Source: Agarophyton chilense (lineage: Eukaryota > Rhodophyta > Florideophyceae > Gracilariales > Gracilariaceae). Taken from it: a stretch of DNA of 64,000 nucleotides. The translations under genes and the position numbers were made by a program. The stretch's first letter is position 1. The number at the start of each line of letters is the position of its first letter. The notes beneath the pieces are model-generated. The model did not search any database, had not been told where the DNA came from, and saw only the letters and a program-made list of their open reading frames with translations. Location of the stretch: contig JARGXX010000077.1 of NCBI GenBank assembly GCA_030374765.1, positions 682,001-746,000 on the forward strand, written 5' to 3'. Shown piece by piece: positions 49,202 to 60,157 of this stretch.

Positions 49202-49640
49202 TTTTGTGATGGCTTCCACTGTTAGGCGCCAAATAAATACACGCACACAATCGCAACGTTCGCTTCAGCTTTTATATCGAAATGCTGTTTCTTTTATGGG
49301 CAGCATCCGCCAAAGCCCAAAAATGACACCGAATTTCTGCAAACAAAAAACACATATCATACGTTCTGTATGGTATTAACATTGGCGCTTGTGTTGTTAA
49401 CCACGGTTTATGTGCGACTAGACTAATACAAACCGTTGAGCCACGTTCCATGAGTCCAAGTTAGATAGTAATCGTGCGTAGAACATAGCATAGAGCTTCA
49501 ACTTTTTTTTCCGATAAACTCAAACCATCAGTAGTGCCGATAGGTCCCTTGCTTGTTGTGTTTAACTTAACAAAAGTGCGTGGCTGTATTGAGCTCGTGA
49601 AACAAGGTTTGCCATCATGAGAAATGAAGCATAAAACGCA

Positions 49641-50291
49641 TCATGCACAAATGCCCTGAACGGCTCCAATCAACCGCTCTCCAGAATAGTTAATTCTTCG
49701 TCTCAGATCCGTGCAAGGTGGTATTAGCATTAGCCTCTTGTTGGGCAGCAACACCAGACCAGCCCTCTCCCTCTGCACGAGATAGCGTAAAAAATGCTCG
49801 TATGGTTCCTTGTCCAGCTCGCAGAGCGGCTCCAAGTAAAAATACGTGCAGTTGGCGCTGAGAAACATGTGAAGAAGAGTGACGTCGAATCTGCGTTTAA
49901 CAACCACAACTTCAGGCACTTCTGTATAAGGTCCTTTGATGAGATGCGCTATTACATTACAAACAAACCGACCGGACTTGTGTATCGTGACAATCCATCT
50001 CGGCCGATTCTGCAATGTTCGAAACACATACCGCCAGGGAATGGGGTTCACAGGCTCGCAACACGCCAACAAGGGCCATGCGTTGCGTTGTGTGCGCAAA
50101 CTAGGTGAATGAGTCAAGCAATGCTCACGCCACAGACTGTGATGAGTTGCGATTTCATTCCATCTACGACTGACCTGTCTGATCATCTCAAGCTCTTCCG
50201 GTGCATGATACGAAAAGATTTGGCGTATGACACAGTCTGGTAAGCTGTTGAAGGAGAACTGCCGCACAGTATCAATGTCCATCATGCTCAT
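49641..50291 (-). CDS. F-box protein with C-terminal SPOC-like domain, copy B (short)
   Basis: It encodes 216 residues from an ATG (MSMMDIDTVR). It lacks the disordered and helical N-terminal segments of copies A and C and begins almost at the F-box (14-58: SLPDCVIRQIFSYHAPEELE, then RQVSRRWNEIATHHSLW). Residues 98-212 match the SPOC-like domain: WIVTIHKSGRFVCNVIAHLI, VVVVKRRFDV, YLVQRERAGLVL and LMLIPPC, in the same order. It is the most diverged copy, with a shorter linker, and represents the minimal F-box/SPOC unit. It is tandem with copy A on the same strand and divergent from RFC5. Confidence 0.78.
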   Translation of the reverse strand: MSMMDIDTVRQFSFNSLPDCVIRQIFSYHAPEELEMIRQVSRRWNEIATHHSLWREHCLTHSPSLRTQRNAWPLLACCEPVNPIPWRYVFRTLQNRPRWIVTIHKSGRFVCNVIAHLIKGPYTEVPEVVVVKRRFDVTLLHMFLSANCTYFYLEPLCELDKEPYEHFLRYLVQRERAGLVLLPNKRLMLIPPCTDLRRRINYSGERLIGAVQGICA

Positions 50292-50868
50292 TGTTATAGC
50301 AAGTAAACGGAAACCGCACGCATGTAGGGGCGAAGTTTAAGCTGCTGCGAGGCGGGTGTCTGAAGCCCGAAGGAAAAGACACTATACGACAGTTTCGAAC
50401 ATGCATTGCACTTGTGCACAAATGCAGTTTTGAACGACGTGACACAACAGCAGCCAGTGGACTCCGGCGGGCCAAAAATTGGAGCAAACAGCCTGCGTAT
50501 GGTTCATCATCATTCGAAGAGTTGGTTTGGTTTCGTTCCTGCTGCGCTGTGAATGACTGCGAAAGCGGATGCGCCCTTCGCCTCCAGCCCCCATTAGTAT
50601 TCATCCCATCGAACACTTCATTGCTGGACAGGAATTGATGACCACCACCCCCAAATTCTGTCCCCAAAATTCCCAAACGAACGCGAAAGCTTCACGTGCA
50701 TTTTGGCGGGAGAGGTCGCACCGAAACTACCAATTTACCAAACTCGCTAGCTAGCTCTTGTGCGGAGAGCGCGCAGCTTTGGTACCACTTCACTAACCAC
50801 AATCCCCCTTCCCAACTTCGGCTCGCCATATCGACAAGCTTCCCTCTCAACCGGTCAACGTTTTCGCA
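50292..50868. other. divergent intergenic region
   Basis: It lies between F-box copy B and RFC5 and presumably holds both promoters. Nothing specific is seen. Confidence 0.45.
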
Positions 50869-51942
50869 ATGGAAGATCCTCAAGTTATGGAGATTGAGCC
50901 CGCCAAGCCACCAGCATCTGCTGCGCCAGAACAGCCCCCCAAGACCAAGTCTGCTCAATCGCTTATGTGGATAGAAAAGTATCGCCCGGAAAAACTGTCC
51001 GATTTGCTATCCCATCAGCAAATCATCACAACCTTGAGCACACTTATTTCTAACAACAGATTACCTCATCTACTATTTTGTGGTCCACCTGGAACCGGCA
51101 AAACATCCACGATACTCGCCTGCGCCAAAGAAATGTATGGACCTTCGTATAAGAGCATGATTCTTGAATTGAATGCCTCTGACGATCGCGGCATTCTAGT
51201 GGTTCGCGATCAAATAAAGAGTTTTGCTTCCACACGCCGCATGTTTTCCGCCGGAGTTAAACTCGTTGTCTTGGACGAGGCTGATGCTATGACGAGCGCA
51301 GCGCAGATGGCTCTTCGCAGGGTTGTTGAGAAGTTTGCTGCCAATACTCGCTTTTGCATCATTTGTAATTATGTCAACAAGATCATTCCCGCATTACAGA
51401 GTCGATGCACCAAGTTTCGCTTCGGCCCACTTCCACGTGGTGATGTACGAAATCGCGTCCGTGAAATTGCTCACAACGAAGGCGTTCCTCTGACAGAAGA
51501 TGGTTTAGAAGCTCTACTCGATCTCGGTAATGGAGATATGCGACGTATCCTCAATGTGCTGCAAAGCTCACATATGGCAGCTTCAGCTACTGGAGGCAAG
51601 GTCACTGCCGATGCAGTTTATGCGAATACAGGAGCTCCACATCCTGGGGACATTGCTGACATTTGGAAATTATTGATGGAACAAGACTTTGGCACTTGTT
51701 GTAAGGAATTGGACCAATTGACGAGGGCAAAGGGTTTGGCACTCCAAGATATTATTACAGAGATTCTTTCCCATGTTGTGAACAGCAGCATGAAAGGGGA
51801 AGGGAAACTGTATGTATACGAGCGACTCGCAGAGATTGAAGTGCGGCTTGCCGTTGGAGCTAATGACAAATTGAATCTGGCAGCTTTAGTTGGATGCTTC
51901 AAACTTGGTCAGGCAATCTCGATGGACAAAATGATTTGCTGA
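50869..51942 (+). CDS. RFC5: replication factor C small subunit RFC5 (yeast Rfc3)
   Basis: It encodes 357 residues from an ATG. It is a subunit of the RFC clamp loader, which opens PCNA and loads it on primer-template DNA in the nucleus. It is an AAA+ ATPase: Walker A GPPGTGKT (72-79), Walker B LDEADAMT (DEAD at 136-139) and the SRC motif (178-180) that reaches the neighbouring ATP site. The phrases LNASDDRGI, SFASTRRMF and ICNYVNKIIPALQSRCTKFR match the human RFC5/yeast Rfc3/plant RFC3 branch better than the RFC2 or RFC4 branches. The ~30-residue Pro/Ala-rich N terminus is an ordinary extension. It converges on SLX1 with 72 bases between the stops. Confidence 0.93.
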   Translation: MEDPQVMEIEPAKPPASAAPEQPPKTKSAQSLMWIEKYRPEKLSDLLSHQQIITTLSTLISNNRLPHLLFCGPPGTGKTSTILACAKEMYGPSYKSMILELNASDDRGILVVRDQIKSFASTRRMFSAGVKLVVLDEADAMTSAAQMALRRVVEKFAANTRFCIICNYVNKIIPALQSRCTKFRFGPLPRGDVRNRVREIAHNEGVPLTEDGLEALLDLGNGDMRRILNVLQSSHMAASATGGKVTADAVYANTGAPHPGDIADIWKLLMEQDFGTCCKELDQLTRAKGLALQDIITEILSHVVNSSMKGEGKLYVYERLAEIEVRLAVGANDKLNLAALVGCFKLGQAISMDKMIC

Positions 51943-52014
51943 CGAATGCCGAACACACAATGAAAACATGTACAGACTTCACTTTTAGTGATGAAAAAAT
52001 TAAGCTTAAGGAGT

Positions 52015-52854
52015 TCAGTCCCACTGTTCCAGAGCCTTGCACGCTCTGACCAAAACAGACCAGTGCATTTGACTACCACAGGATGAGCATGTCACAGAGT
52101 CAGGCAGCATTTTACAGTCTTTTGCGGGAGAGCATGTGGCTATGCAGGACAAATGACTCATCGTTCCGCATGCGGCGCAGAAAGTACGGGCTCTGTCCGA
52201 AGTTGGCTTAGAACATACCAGACATGGGCCATGGGTGGGGATTGTTTTCAGCTTCCGCCGGTAGTTATACGGCCCGCTTCGAAAATCTGCCACAGTCCCA
52301 AACTCAACCTCTTTATGTCCAGGGAACTTTATCTTATCGATCTTCCATTTGGGCCAATCTTCCCTCTTGGCTGTTACTGTAGGAGTGAGTGGGCAATGAG
52401 ACCACGGTGGAACGCTAAGTAGAGCCGCAAGGCTTTGCAAACACCCACTCGGTGTACTTCTGCCTGTCTTTGGTGCGGGTAACGCGTCTGGCCGACTCTG
52501 GTGCCATTTTAGAGGGATACACTTATCAGAATTCTGCCATGCCCATTCAAATTGCAATGCCTGCGTTTTTGACGAGAAACCATGAACAACAGCAACCATT
52601 TCCCATGGCCTATGCCGAGTTGTGCGACGTGCGCCAGCGATGACTTCTCCATTATGTTGGCGAATGCGACGAGCGGGGTCCACCGTAAATCCTATATATG
52701 TGCGATTCTTTGAGCCTCGTTTTTGTGAGAGAGATACGAGCAGATAACAGGCTAGGAGTCGAGGAGGTCCGTCTTGAGTGGGCAATTGATCCTGAGATGG
52801 CAACGATGATACTGATTCCTCGCTAGCATCGTTTCGTAGCTGGCTATCATTCAT
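52015..52854 (-). CDS. SLX1: SLX1-like structure-specific endonuclease subunit
   Basis: It encodes 279 residues from an ATG. SLX1 is the catalytic half of SLX1-SLX4, which cuts branched DNA such as Holliday junctions and 5' flaps. The GIY-YIG domain (about 33-115) contains ACYLLVSL, the YIG strand TYIGFT, the catalytic-type Arg in ARRIRQHNG and the metal-binding Glu in FEWAW. A C-terminal RING/PHD-like zinc module (about 210-265) has CLVCSKP, FCAACG, HLSCI and CSSCGS. The layout and order are the SLX1 signature. The first ~30 residues are acidic and Ser-rich. The linker between the domains is normal in length for the family. Its SLX4 partner is not in this window. Confidence 0.9.
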   Translation of the reverse strand: MNDSQLRNDASEESVSSLPSQDQLPTQDGPPRLLACYLLVSLSQKRGSKNRTYIGFTVDPARRIRQHNGEVIAGARRTTRHRPWEMVAVVHGFSSKTQALQFEWAWQNSDKCIPLKWHQSRPDALPAPKTGRSTPSGCLQSLAALLSVPPWSHCPLTPTVTAKREDWPKWKIDKIKFPGHKEVEFGTVADFRSGPYNYRRKLKTIPTHGPCLVCSKPTSDRARTFCAACGTMSHLSCIATCSPAKDCKMLPDSVTCSSCGSQMHWSVLVRACKALEQWD

Positions 52855-53400
52855 TTCGCATCTACGATAGAGACGATTATCGGCTGCTAATCAGATATTT
52901 TTGGACTCCCCGAGAGTGATGATAGCGGCTGGGTGGAACGTCTGCGATTGAAGTAGAAGGCCTCCTGTACCAGGATGATACCAGGAAGCCGACGAAAGCT
53001 TCAAAGTGTAAGGTAAGGTTAAGTCGAGCGTCGAACGGTCGGGCCTCGGACCTCCTGACTACTGGCGACGAACAGAGCAGGTTGCCAACCAAGTACTAAA
53101 CGTAAACGAAGGTGACGTCTTCAGTCCTGTATAAAAAAAGATTTCATTCCAAGCATCGATTGCTGCAACTGATGGCCAGTTGACTCTTGAATTTAAATTT
53201 TTGTTGTTTTCCATGTGAATCAGCTTCTGCAGGAACTTAACCTTAGTAACAGACAGCAGTCGCTCAAGCTAGTCTACAGAATGGAAAATCGGCTGTTACA
53301 GCGTCCATGTAGGCACATGTGTTAGCGGGCATATGGATGCATGTCTCTGGAACGCATTCTGCAAGGTCGAGTTCCCGTGGTGAACTACTATTAAAGCAAT
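52855..53400. other. divergent intergenic region
   Basis: It lies between SLX1 and a small plus-strand gene. No feature is seen. Confidence 0.45.
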
Positions 53401-53808
53401 ATGGCATACCTCTACGAAACTGCTGCTTGGCGGGCCATAGTTAGGGCAACCCGTGATCCAAAGTTACTACTCGCTTTCTCGGCGGCAACAGTCGCCGGTG
53501 GTTACTTCTTTGCTAAAGGATCTCGGATCGCCACTGATGTTGCCTCAGAGCAAACAAAAAAAGAAATTGAACGGCATCTTGAGAAGGACTGGGAAGCGGC
53601 GCGATATGCAAATCACAGCAAGAATGCTCTTGCTGTCATGTTTGACAACGTAAGGAAGGAAACAGATCCTGATGTCAATGAGAAACACAAGAAGTACCCT
53701 GTTAAACTACCGGGTGTTATGTGGCATCCTAAAGTTGCTGAACGGGAAAGGAAAAGGGCTGAATCACAAAAACGGGCAACAAACGCGAACACACATGAAG
53801 AAAACTAG
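53401..53808 (+). CDS. small hypothetical membrane-anchored protein
   Basis: It encodes 135 residues from an ATG. One hydrophobic helix (about 22-39, LLLAFSAATVAGGYFFAKG) follows a short basic N terminus; the rest is a charged helical domain with KEIERHLEKDWEAARYANHS and a conserved-looking KLPGVMWHP. The tail is Lys/Arg/Glu-rich. The topology fits a small organelle-membrane protein, and the proximal basic helix would suit mitochondrial targeting. I do not recognise a family. It converges on the next gene. Confidence 0.6.
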   Translation: MAYLYETAAWRAIVRATRDPKLLLAFSAATVAGGYFFAKGSRIATDVASEQTKKEIERHLEKDWEAARYANHSKNALAVMFDNVRKETDPDVNEKHKKYPVKLPGVMWHPKVAERERKRAESQKRATNANTHEEN

Positions 53809-54126
53809 ATACCTGTATGATTGCACCCTGATCTTGTAAACGATAAAGCGAGTTGTTTCTTGTAGATATTTGACAGATGTAAACTGTGCTCTCAAGAGGA
53901 CTGCACTGCAGAATTACCGAGCTGGTACCAAAGCGATACATGTAGTTGTGAAGACAGATGATTTCAATGTGCTTCCAACTACAGCCTGTTGTAGAGTTGG
54001 TCATCAATTCTGAATTCAATAAAAATAAGCTCACTGACGCCTGGAACCAATGAGGACTCACGTACTCTCAACAGAACGGCGATCCGAAGGTCGGCAAAGT
54101 TAGACAACTCTACAAACAAAATCCCA
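53809..54126. other. convergent 3' intergenic region
   Basis: An AATAAA hexamer lies at 54009-54014. Otherwise nothing is seen. Confidence 0.45.
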
Positions 54127-54558
54127 CTATACAACCCTTGGTTTGTCCAAATTCTCAGTATTTGGCTTCTGTGTATCCTTTAGAACGCTCCTTATCCAGA
54201 CCTGTAACCCCTGTTCTCCACCACTTCTTGCTGCTTGCACTCCTTCACGAACATTCTGCAAAAGCGTTTCTTGGGCTAGATCGTTTTCTCTCACCGCGAG
54301 ATCTCTTTCTTCTTCTAATTGCTCTATTTTTAGTTCCATCCTTTCGCGATTATCGGTATATGTACGTTTGTTCTTAACAGCTGTTGCAGCGACAGCAGTG
54401 GCGAGTCCGACAACGATGAGATCTGAATACTTGCGCAGGCCCCTCGATCTGGATCTCTGACGCTGGGAAACACGTTTGGCAGCTTCGGCTAGAATGCGTG
54501 ATGATTCAGGGGATGTCATTGTTTGTGTGGCTCGAAGTACTTGAGACGTGACTCGCAT
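54127..54558 (-). CDS. small hypothetical protein with one membrane helix and a coiled coil
   Basis: It encodes 143 residues from an ATG. The N-terminal ~45 residues are basic and rich in Ser/Arg with no acids in the first stretch, as in an organelle-targeting peptide. A weak membrane helix follows (about 47-61, LIVVGLATAVAATAV), then a coiled coil (about 70-105, MELKIEQLEEERDLAVREND). The C terminus is short and polar. I do not recognise a family. It diverges from RPB3 across about 650 bases. Confidence 0.55.
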   Translation of the reverse strand: MRVTSQVLRATQTMTSPESSRILAEAAKRVSQRQRSRSRGLRKYSDLIVVGLATAVAATAVKNKRTYTDNRERMELKIEQLEEERDLAVRENDLAQETLLQNVREGVQAARSGGEQGLQVWIRSVLKDTQKPNTENLDKPRVV

Positions 54559-55205
54559 ATTGAAATCCGCCCTTCTATTGATATCTGTGGATTTGCCGTG
54601 AGTTGGGACTGCCTTCTTTTATTCTTGGTAGTGTTGACTGATAGCTCGTTCGCGTCTCGATAGAACGAAGTCCGAGGCTCTCTTCCAAACGTAGAATGAT
54701 TGGGGTTGGATCAATAGGTTTCGCTAACACCTTAAGTTCGCCACAGTTCAATTGACATCGTTAATTCAACTCTTTTAGTCTATGTCCCCCCGCACTGGCG
54801 AAAATGTATTGGTTCTGAAGCAACTCAGGCAAAAACACCTCGGTCTCACATGGCGAGATAAGCACAAGCCCGCGAAAACTTCTTCATTTAAATATATTTT
54901 CAATTTGCATACCAACCTACCAAAACACAAGTATAGAAAATGATGGTTTGATCCTCCCCAATGGCTCATGTCCAGATTTGAATGTTCTCCCACGAAAAGG
55001 TACGAAGGCAGGTGGTATTACTGGTTCCGCTAACTAGTTGTATCCAGACTGAACCCCTTCCGCTCCATCCTCTTCGCTCTCGTTCTGTCTGTTCTCCTCG
55101 CGGACGAAACCAGCCACGCATCTCAGTGTTTTAGAGTCTTTCGAATGCTCGAGCCAGTGCGTATTGTATAACGGGTGTCCTATCGTCAACAAAAAGGCAC
55201 TCACC
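54559..55205. other. divergent intergenic region
   Basis: It lies between the small coiled-coil gene and RPB3. The RPB3 frame opens at a TTG (55164), but an ATG at 55206 is the natural start. Confidence 0.45.
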
Positions 55206-56129
55206 ATGCCGTTCGGAAGACAACCAAACCTCGAGATCAAGGATTCTAGTCGCTTCTACATGGGATTTTCTTTGACCGGAACAGATGTTTCCATGGCAAA
55301 TGCGATTCGGCGAACTATGATTTCTGAAGTGCCAACCATGGCGATCGATCTTGTAACGGTGAAGGAAAACACTTCCGCCTTGCATGACGAGTATATAGCT
55401 CATCGCCTTGGACTTATTCCATTATACTCCGAGAATGTGAATCGCTTTGACTATGGCTTTGACTGTGAAGAATGCGAGGACTACTGTGCGAACTGCTCCG
55501 TGTCTTTTGTTCTCCAAGTGCATGTTCCTGGAACAGACAGCGTTCGCAATGTCACCAGCAGGGACTTAACCTGTTCCAATAAAGAAACCGAAGATTGGTG
55601 CCATGAGGTGAAACCTATACACGACTCTGGAGACGAAGCGGACTCTGGAAATGGTATTTTAATCGCACGATTATCTAGTTCCCAACGCCTTGACATTCAT
55701 TGCATCGCAAGAAAGGGTATCGGAAAAGATCATGCGAAGTGGTCCCCGATGTGCACGGTATCTTACAGAATAGTGCCACCGGCCGTGGAACTGGTTCTGG
55801 ACAGACTGAACGCTTTACTTGAAGCTAAAGCAAAGGAAGACTTGGCGAAATACTCTCAGGGTTTGTTAAAACTTTCTAACAACATCCTGCATTACGAAGA
55901 ACCATTCTTAAAAGGGAGAATAGGAATAACACCAGACACAACAAGAAGAGTTGGAGAGTTGATAACAGCGGCAGGTGGAAAACCAAGTGAAGTCGTCAAA
56001 TTTAACTCAAATCCAGAGCGCTTCGATTTCACTGCGGAGACCACTGGTTCCATGACTCCTAGTTCCGCACTTCTCATGGCACTAGATCTGTTGAAAAAGC
56101 GCGTAGATAATGTTATGGCTCACATATAA
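55206..56129 (+). CDS. RPB3: RNA polymerase II subunit RPB3
   Basis: It encodes 307 residues from the ATG at 55206 (MPFGRQPNLEI). RPB3 pairs with RPB11 to nucleate polymerase II assembly, the role of the bacterial alpha dimer. The family core is complete: MANAIRRTMISEVPTMAID (the alpha-motif), HRLGLIPL, and the zinc loop CEECEDYCANC between about residues 81 and 92. The C-terminal dimerisation half has RFDFTAETTGSMTPSSALL, also typical. The zinc loop and the length favour RPB3 over the polymerase I/III paralogue AC40. A short extension in the insert domain is Asp/Glu/Ser-rich. No other polymerase gene is near. Confidence 0.92.
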   Translation: MPFGRQPNLEIKDSSRFYMGFSLTGTDVSMANAIRRTMISEVPTMAIDLVTVKENTSALHDEYIAHRLGLIPLYSENVNRFDYGFDCEECEDYCANCSVSFVLQVHVPGTDSVRNVTSRDLTCSNKETEDWCHEVKPIHDSGDEADSGNGILIARLSSSQRLDIHCIARKGIGKDHAKWSPMCTVSYRIVPPAVELVLDRLNALLEAKAKEDLAKYSQGLLKLSNNILHYEEPFLKGRIGITPDTTRRVGELITAAGGKPSEVVKFNSNPERFDFTAETTGSMTPSSALLMALDLLKKRVDNVMAHI

Positions 56130-57631
56130 CTGACATGAGCGCTCGTGTACTAACGTGTCGGATTTGTATAGCACTAGACGACCCCCTGCTCTCTTATGTT
56201 TTCGTCATTGTCACGTCTGGTCGAACCGCTATGTATCTATTGACTCACACTAAATTAAAAGAATGGGCAAGATTGTCAGGTCGTGAAGTCGAGTGTAAAA
56301 TATTAATGTTATTGTTTTACAAAGGGTTGAGGAACGGTGTACATGAGTATTCCCCCAATGACAGTGGTAAGGTTAGAGGCGAAACGAAAAAGATCGATCC
56401 TCCAGAATTGTCGTAGCATGGCTTAACATTCGTTGCTGAAACCATCGACGGATGGTGAGAACGCAAAAAGTAAGTATTATGAAGAGTCAGCCCCGTGCCA
56501 TCCAAGTTTCCGTGGTACGGTCGCACGTCAGCGTCGAGCATATGTAAAGAAGGGACCAACCGAATGGCCAAACTTCATAAGGTATGGCTTTCGGAGATCG
56601 ATCAATGCGTAGAGCATGGACACAAGCTCCATGTTTCGGCCATGTTTCCAAATTCTTATAAGATTCCATTGCGAGGGTGGAAGGCGGGTGAATGAAGAAA
56701 AGTCAGCATACGGATCAAAATTGAAAAACGGCTGAAGGGTTGTACACTAGGTATGGTTTCACCCGTGCCGGCATAGCGAAACTAAGCCGCTCCGACCAGA
56801 TCATAGAATATACCGTGTTGGAGGTTGATCTACAGTCTTCCGTTAGGGATTCTGGCGCCATTGGTGTGACGTTCCCAGACACGAGTAGGATAGCAGAACG
56901 GCACGGGAACAAACGCATCACGCACGAGGCGGAGCATTTGCTCACCGCGGCCGCTGTGACCCAGACTGAAGTAACTTTGAATGGAGGAGACAATGAGCGA
57001 CTTACATTCTCACATAGTGAATTCTGAAGGAGGCATGTTGACGGATTTCTCCTTGAAGCTTATGGCCAGTGTAGGATGACAGCTATGGAATTGTTTAAAT
57101 ACCACTCGGGGGTGGGGCTGATCCGCCGACGGAGGCTGCCACGGCGCTCGTAACGGCAGCGACGAGCGCAGAAAGGCGCAAGCGTGAACACATCAACAAA
57201 TTAGGATCAACTTTAAAAAGTGTGAAACTTTTTCAAATATAGCTATTTGTGGAGACGTCTTCTTCCTGAGTTCACCTGGGAGTTCGACAGCGTTTGATGT
57301 ATTATTGTGAACACGTACACAATATCTTGAAATGTGGACAGCTGTTGGGAAACGCATTCCACTGAAAGCACAACCGCTCAAACAAATATCAAAAAAAGTA
57401 ACATCGAAACGCAACTTACACAAGAGATACGCGTGCTCGACGGGCGCCTCCGCAAATGAGTGCACCCGATTGGCCGAAGCCAATGTGCGAGAAACTGCCG
57501 TTTTAGCGGTCAATCTTCGTAGGTTGTGTCCGTTCCGTGCCCGACGGGCGTCCCCGACGTGCCGTCGCAAGCTAAATAGCCAGGGAGGCACTCTTCCTCA
57601 ACTGGCTGCACTGCTCATACTTGCATTCACG
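56130..57631. other. 1.5-kb region without a supported gene
   Basis: A 95-codon plus-strand frame at 56740-57027 is somewhat protein-like but opens at a TTG and has no domain. The GNL1 frame extends 100 codons upstream of its ATG (to 57332) without coding features, and is treated as leader. Confidence 0.45.
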
Positions 57632-59443
57632 ATGGGCAAGAAACCTTTTTCCGCCAAACAAAAGCGCGAGCAACTCAAGCAGAAGCGCTTAGCTGCTACT
57701 TCTAAACATATTTCTGCTCTTCCCCATTCTTCAAAGCCCTCCCTCTCCGCCAACACAGCCAATTTACCAGCCCTTCACGCTCCGTCCACCAATGCAAACG
57801 CCACCCCACGCCGTGCTCGTGGTCGAGCTCCCCGCCAGAACCCCCAGCGGTATCGTCTCCAACTCACCGACAATCCCTCACAGAACCGCGTTCATGACCG
57901 TCACCTAGCCTTCGTTCCACTGGAGCCGCACAAGCTACCAGAAACCTCTGTGCACGACGTGAGACCAAGCGGCTTTCGAATGCCGAGAAGACCAACCTGG
58001 AGATACGAAGATAGCGTAGAGCAGCTCGATATTCGCGAAAGAAAAGCATTGCAGGCGTGGATTCACACCGTAGAAACAGACTCTTACTTTGAGCGAAATT
58101 TGGAGACTTGGCGACAGCTCTGGCGCGTTATTGAACGGTCAGACGTGCTGGTTCTTGTGGCTGATGTTCGTTTCCCAGCACTGCATTTCGTTCCAGACCT
58201 GTATGAATACTGTCAGGAACTGGGCAAAGGCATGGTGCTTGCGCTGAACAAGTGCGACCTGGTATCGAACAACCTTTTGCATGCGTGGCGGTCGTACTTT
58301 GAACGTTTGTATCCCGAGCTGGCCATAGCACTGTTCAGCTCGTTTCCAGATGCAAAACTGCGTGCAGAGGATGCCAACTCAGAATTGCTCAGCAAGCGCG
58401 AGAGAAGGATGGCTCGATCAAAACTGTCTGCTTGGGGCGCTGACCAACTGCTTGCAGCAATCAAGTCACTGCCACTGGATGCGCAGAGAAGGGCGTATTT
58501 GGATGAGTGGCGCTCTCAGTTGGATGATTCGGATGATGAAGGTGTCGTCACAGTATTGAACCGACGCAGACAAAGGGCTACTTGGAGACATATGAATCAT
58601 GACAGTGACAGTTCAGATGATGAGGGCTACAACAGACTAGAAGAGGCTGGAACAGATGGTACGCGCGCGGACATGATCACTATTGGATTTGTCGGGCATC
58701 CGAATGCGGGCAAATCTAGTCTAATCAATGGCATCTTTCAGAAGAAGGTAGTAAGCACGAGTCGTACTCCTGGACACACGAAACATCTTCAAACTATTTT
58801 TCTGTCCGAGCGTGTGCGGCTGTGCGACTGCCCAGGATTGGTATTCCCTGGAAACGCTCCGCGCGAACTACAGATTCTTTCAGGAATGTTCCCTATCAGC
58901 CAAGTACGAGAACCGTATGCGGCTGTTAGATATCTAGCCGAACGGGTTCCGCTGGTGGATATTCTTGGTCTGAACGTTGTGGTGGATCGACTGGAAAAGT
59001 TTGTGCAGGAGGAAGGGTACATAAGTGACGACGGATGGACGGCGTGGAAGATTTGCGAGGCGTGGGCAATGAAAAGGGGATTCCGAACTGCAAAGGCAGC
59101 GCGACTGGATGTGTTCAGAGCGGCGAACAGCATATTGCGGTTGGCGCTGGACGGACGGATTGTTCTGGCTACTGTTCCAGTGGGGTTTGTGGAAGATGTC
59201 GGGGTCGAGGAGGAGGAAGAAGTTGAAGTGCTCACAAACAAGGGAGACGGTGCAATTATTGGCGGGGCCATGAGACAGGAAAGAGAGAAGGTGATTGATG
59301 GCGAAAGTGTGAACGACACTGAGAGCGTGAACGATAGCTTTAGCGATAGTGATACCAGTAGTGATAGCGGCGAGGTGTTTGGCGACGAAGGTCGTTCGTC
59401 GCGAAAGGTTGGCAACGTTTTTTTGTTGCTCGAAAATGAGTAG
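57632..59443 (+). CDS. GNL1: GNL1-like circularly permuted GTPase
   Basis: It encodes 603 residues from the ATG at 57632; human GNL1 is about the same length. The start MGKKPFSAKQKREQLKQKR is the family's own N terminus, which decides the start against the longer frame. GTPase motifs appear in permuted order: G4 NKCD (206-209), G1 GHPNAGKSS (355-363), G3 DCPG (399-402). RNLETWRQLWRVIERSD and ICEAWAMKRGFRTAKAARLD are strongly GNL1-like. The related LSG1 and NOG2 factors release or remodel the 60S subunit, and GNL1 is thought to act in ribosome biogenesis or nucleolar traffic. The tail is acidic with Ser/Asp runs (DTESVNDSFSDSDTSSDSGE). LSG1 is the alternative, but the N terminus favours GNL1. 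Confidence 0.9.
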   Translation: MGKKPFSAKQKREQLKQKRLAATSKHISALPHSSKPSLSANTANLPALHAPSTNANATPRRARGRAPRQNPQRYRLQLTDNPSQNRVHDRHLAFVPLEPHKLPETSVHDVRPSGFRMPRRPTWRYEDSVEQLDIRERKALQAWIHTVETDSYFERNLETWRQLWRVIERSDVLVLVADVRFPALHFVPDLYEYCQELGKGMVLALNKCDLVSNNLLHAWRSYFERLYPELAIALFSSFPDAKLRAEDANSELLSKRERRMARSKLSAWGADQLLAAIKSLPLDAQRRAYLDEWRSQLDDSDDEGVVTVLNRRRQRATWRHMNHDSDSSDDEGYNRLEEAGTDGTRADMITIGFVGHPNAGKSSLINGIFQKKVVSTSRTPGHTKHLQTIFLSERVRLCDCPGLVFPGNAPRELQILSGMFPISQVREPYAAVRYLAERVPLVDILGLNVVVDRLEKFVQEEGYISDDGWTAWKICEAWAMKRGFRTAKAARLDVFRAANSILRLALDGRIVLATVPVGFVEDVGVEEEEEVEVLTNKGDGAIIGGAMRQEREKVIDGESVNDTESVNDSFSDSDTSSDSGEVFGDEGRSSRKVGNVFLLLENE

Positions 59444-60070
59444 GAGTTGTGTGTATAAATGGTAGATAAAGCTGGGGAGTGCAATAACAGCTGGTGATTT
59501 CATGTTGTGAGTAGTACGCGGTGAAGCGGTGAAGAGTGACGCTTGTAGGTTAAGGCTCGAGGCATAAGTAATGGGCTCGGGAAAAGGAAGGGTGAGGCCG
59601 ATTGCAGATGCGTGTAATGAAGACGGTAAGGTCAAAAAGACTAAGGTTTGCCATCGCAGAAACCGCGAGTGATCCTCACCGCCACTCAAACTCGTGTTCC
59701 TACAGCCAATTACTGCGCGAAATCAAGGTGCTCCAGTCATGGCCTCCCCCGATACTTTCAACTTTGCACGAGCGTCAAACTCCGCTTCCGCAGGGCATGT
59801 CGCCAGTACAGAAATTTCCGTAGGGCAAGTCTTCTACGTGCGCAAGTAAGGGCCCACGATTCAGCTATGGCATCCACACAGCCACACCTCCGCTTGGATG
59901 ACAGCAGGACGCGACGCCCGCCGGTGGCGATGGGTCGGGGTGGGGCGGTTTATATTGCTGACGAGTGAAGTGTGTGGTGGGGGGGGTCGTGGGTTCGAGA
60001 CTGTGCGGTGCGGTGTAAGAGCGGGCTGTTTTTTTGGATTGCTCTTGCGAGCGCTTACGTGGGGTTGGAC

Positions 60071-60071
60071 A

Positions 60072-60113
<42 letters not shown>

Positions 60114-60124
60114 GCACAGCAGCG

Positions 60125-60157
<33 letters not shown>

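Larger units (their letters stand above)
47221..49640. other. long repeat-rich upstream region of F-box copy A
   Basis: It is GC-rich with purine tracts on the plus strand (pyrimidine-rich on the F-box sense strand, about 47750-47815), a 13-base minisatellite, and CA and ATC microsatellites. Frames of up to 253 codons exist on the plus strand but consist of low-complexity translation of these repeats. Confidence 0.5.

Noticed and set aside
56740-57027. 95-codon plus-strand frame
   Set aside because: It starts at TTG and lacks any recognisable feature, though its composition is mildly protein-like.
57332-57631. 100-codon N-terminal extension of GNL1
   Set aside because: The family's own N terminus starts at the ATG at 57632, and the upstream part does not resemble coding sequence.
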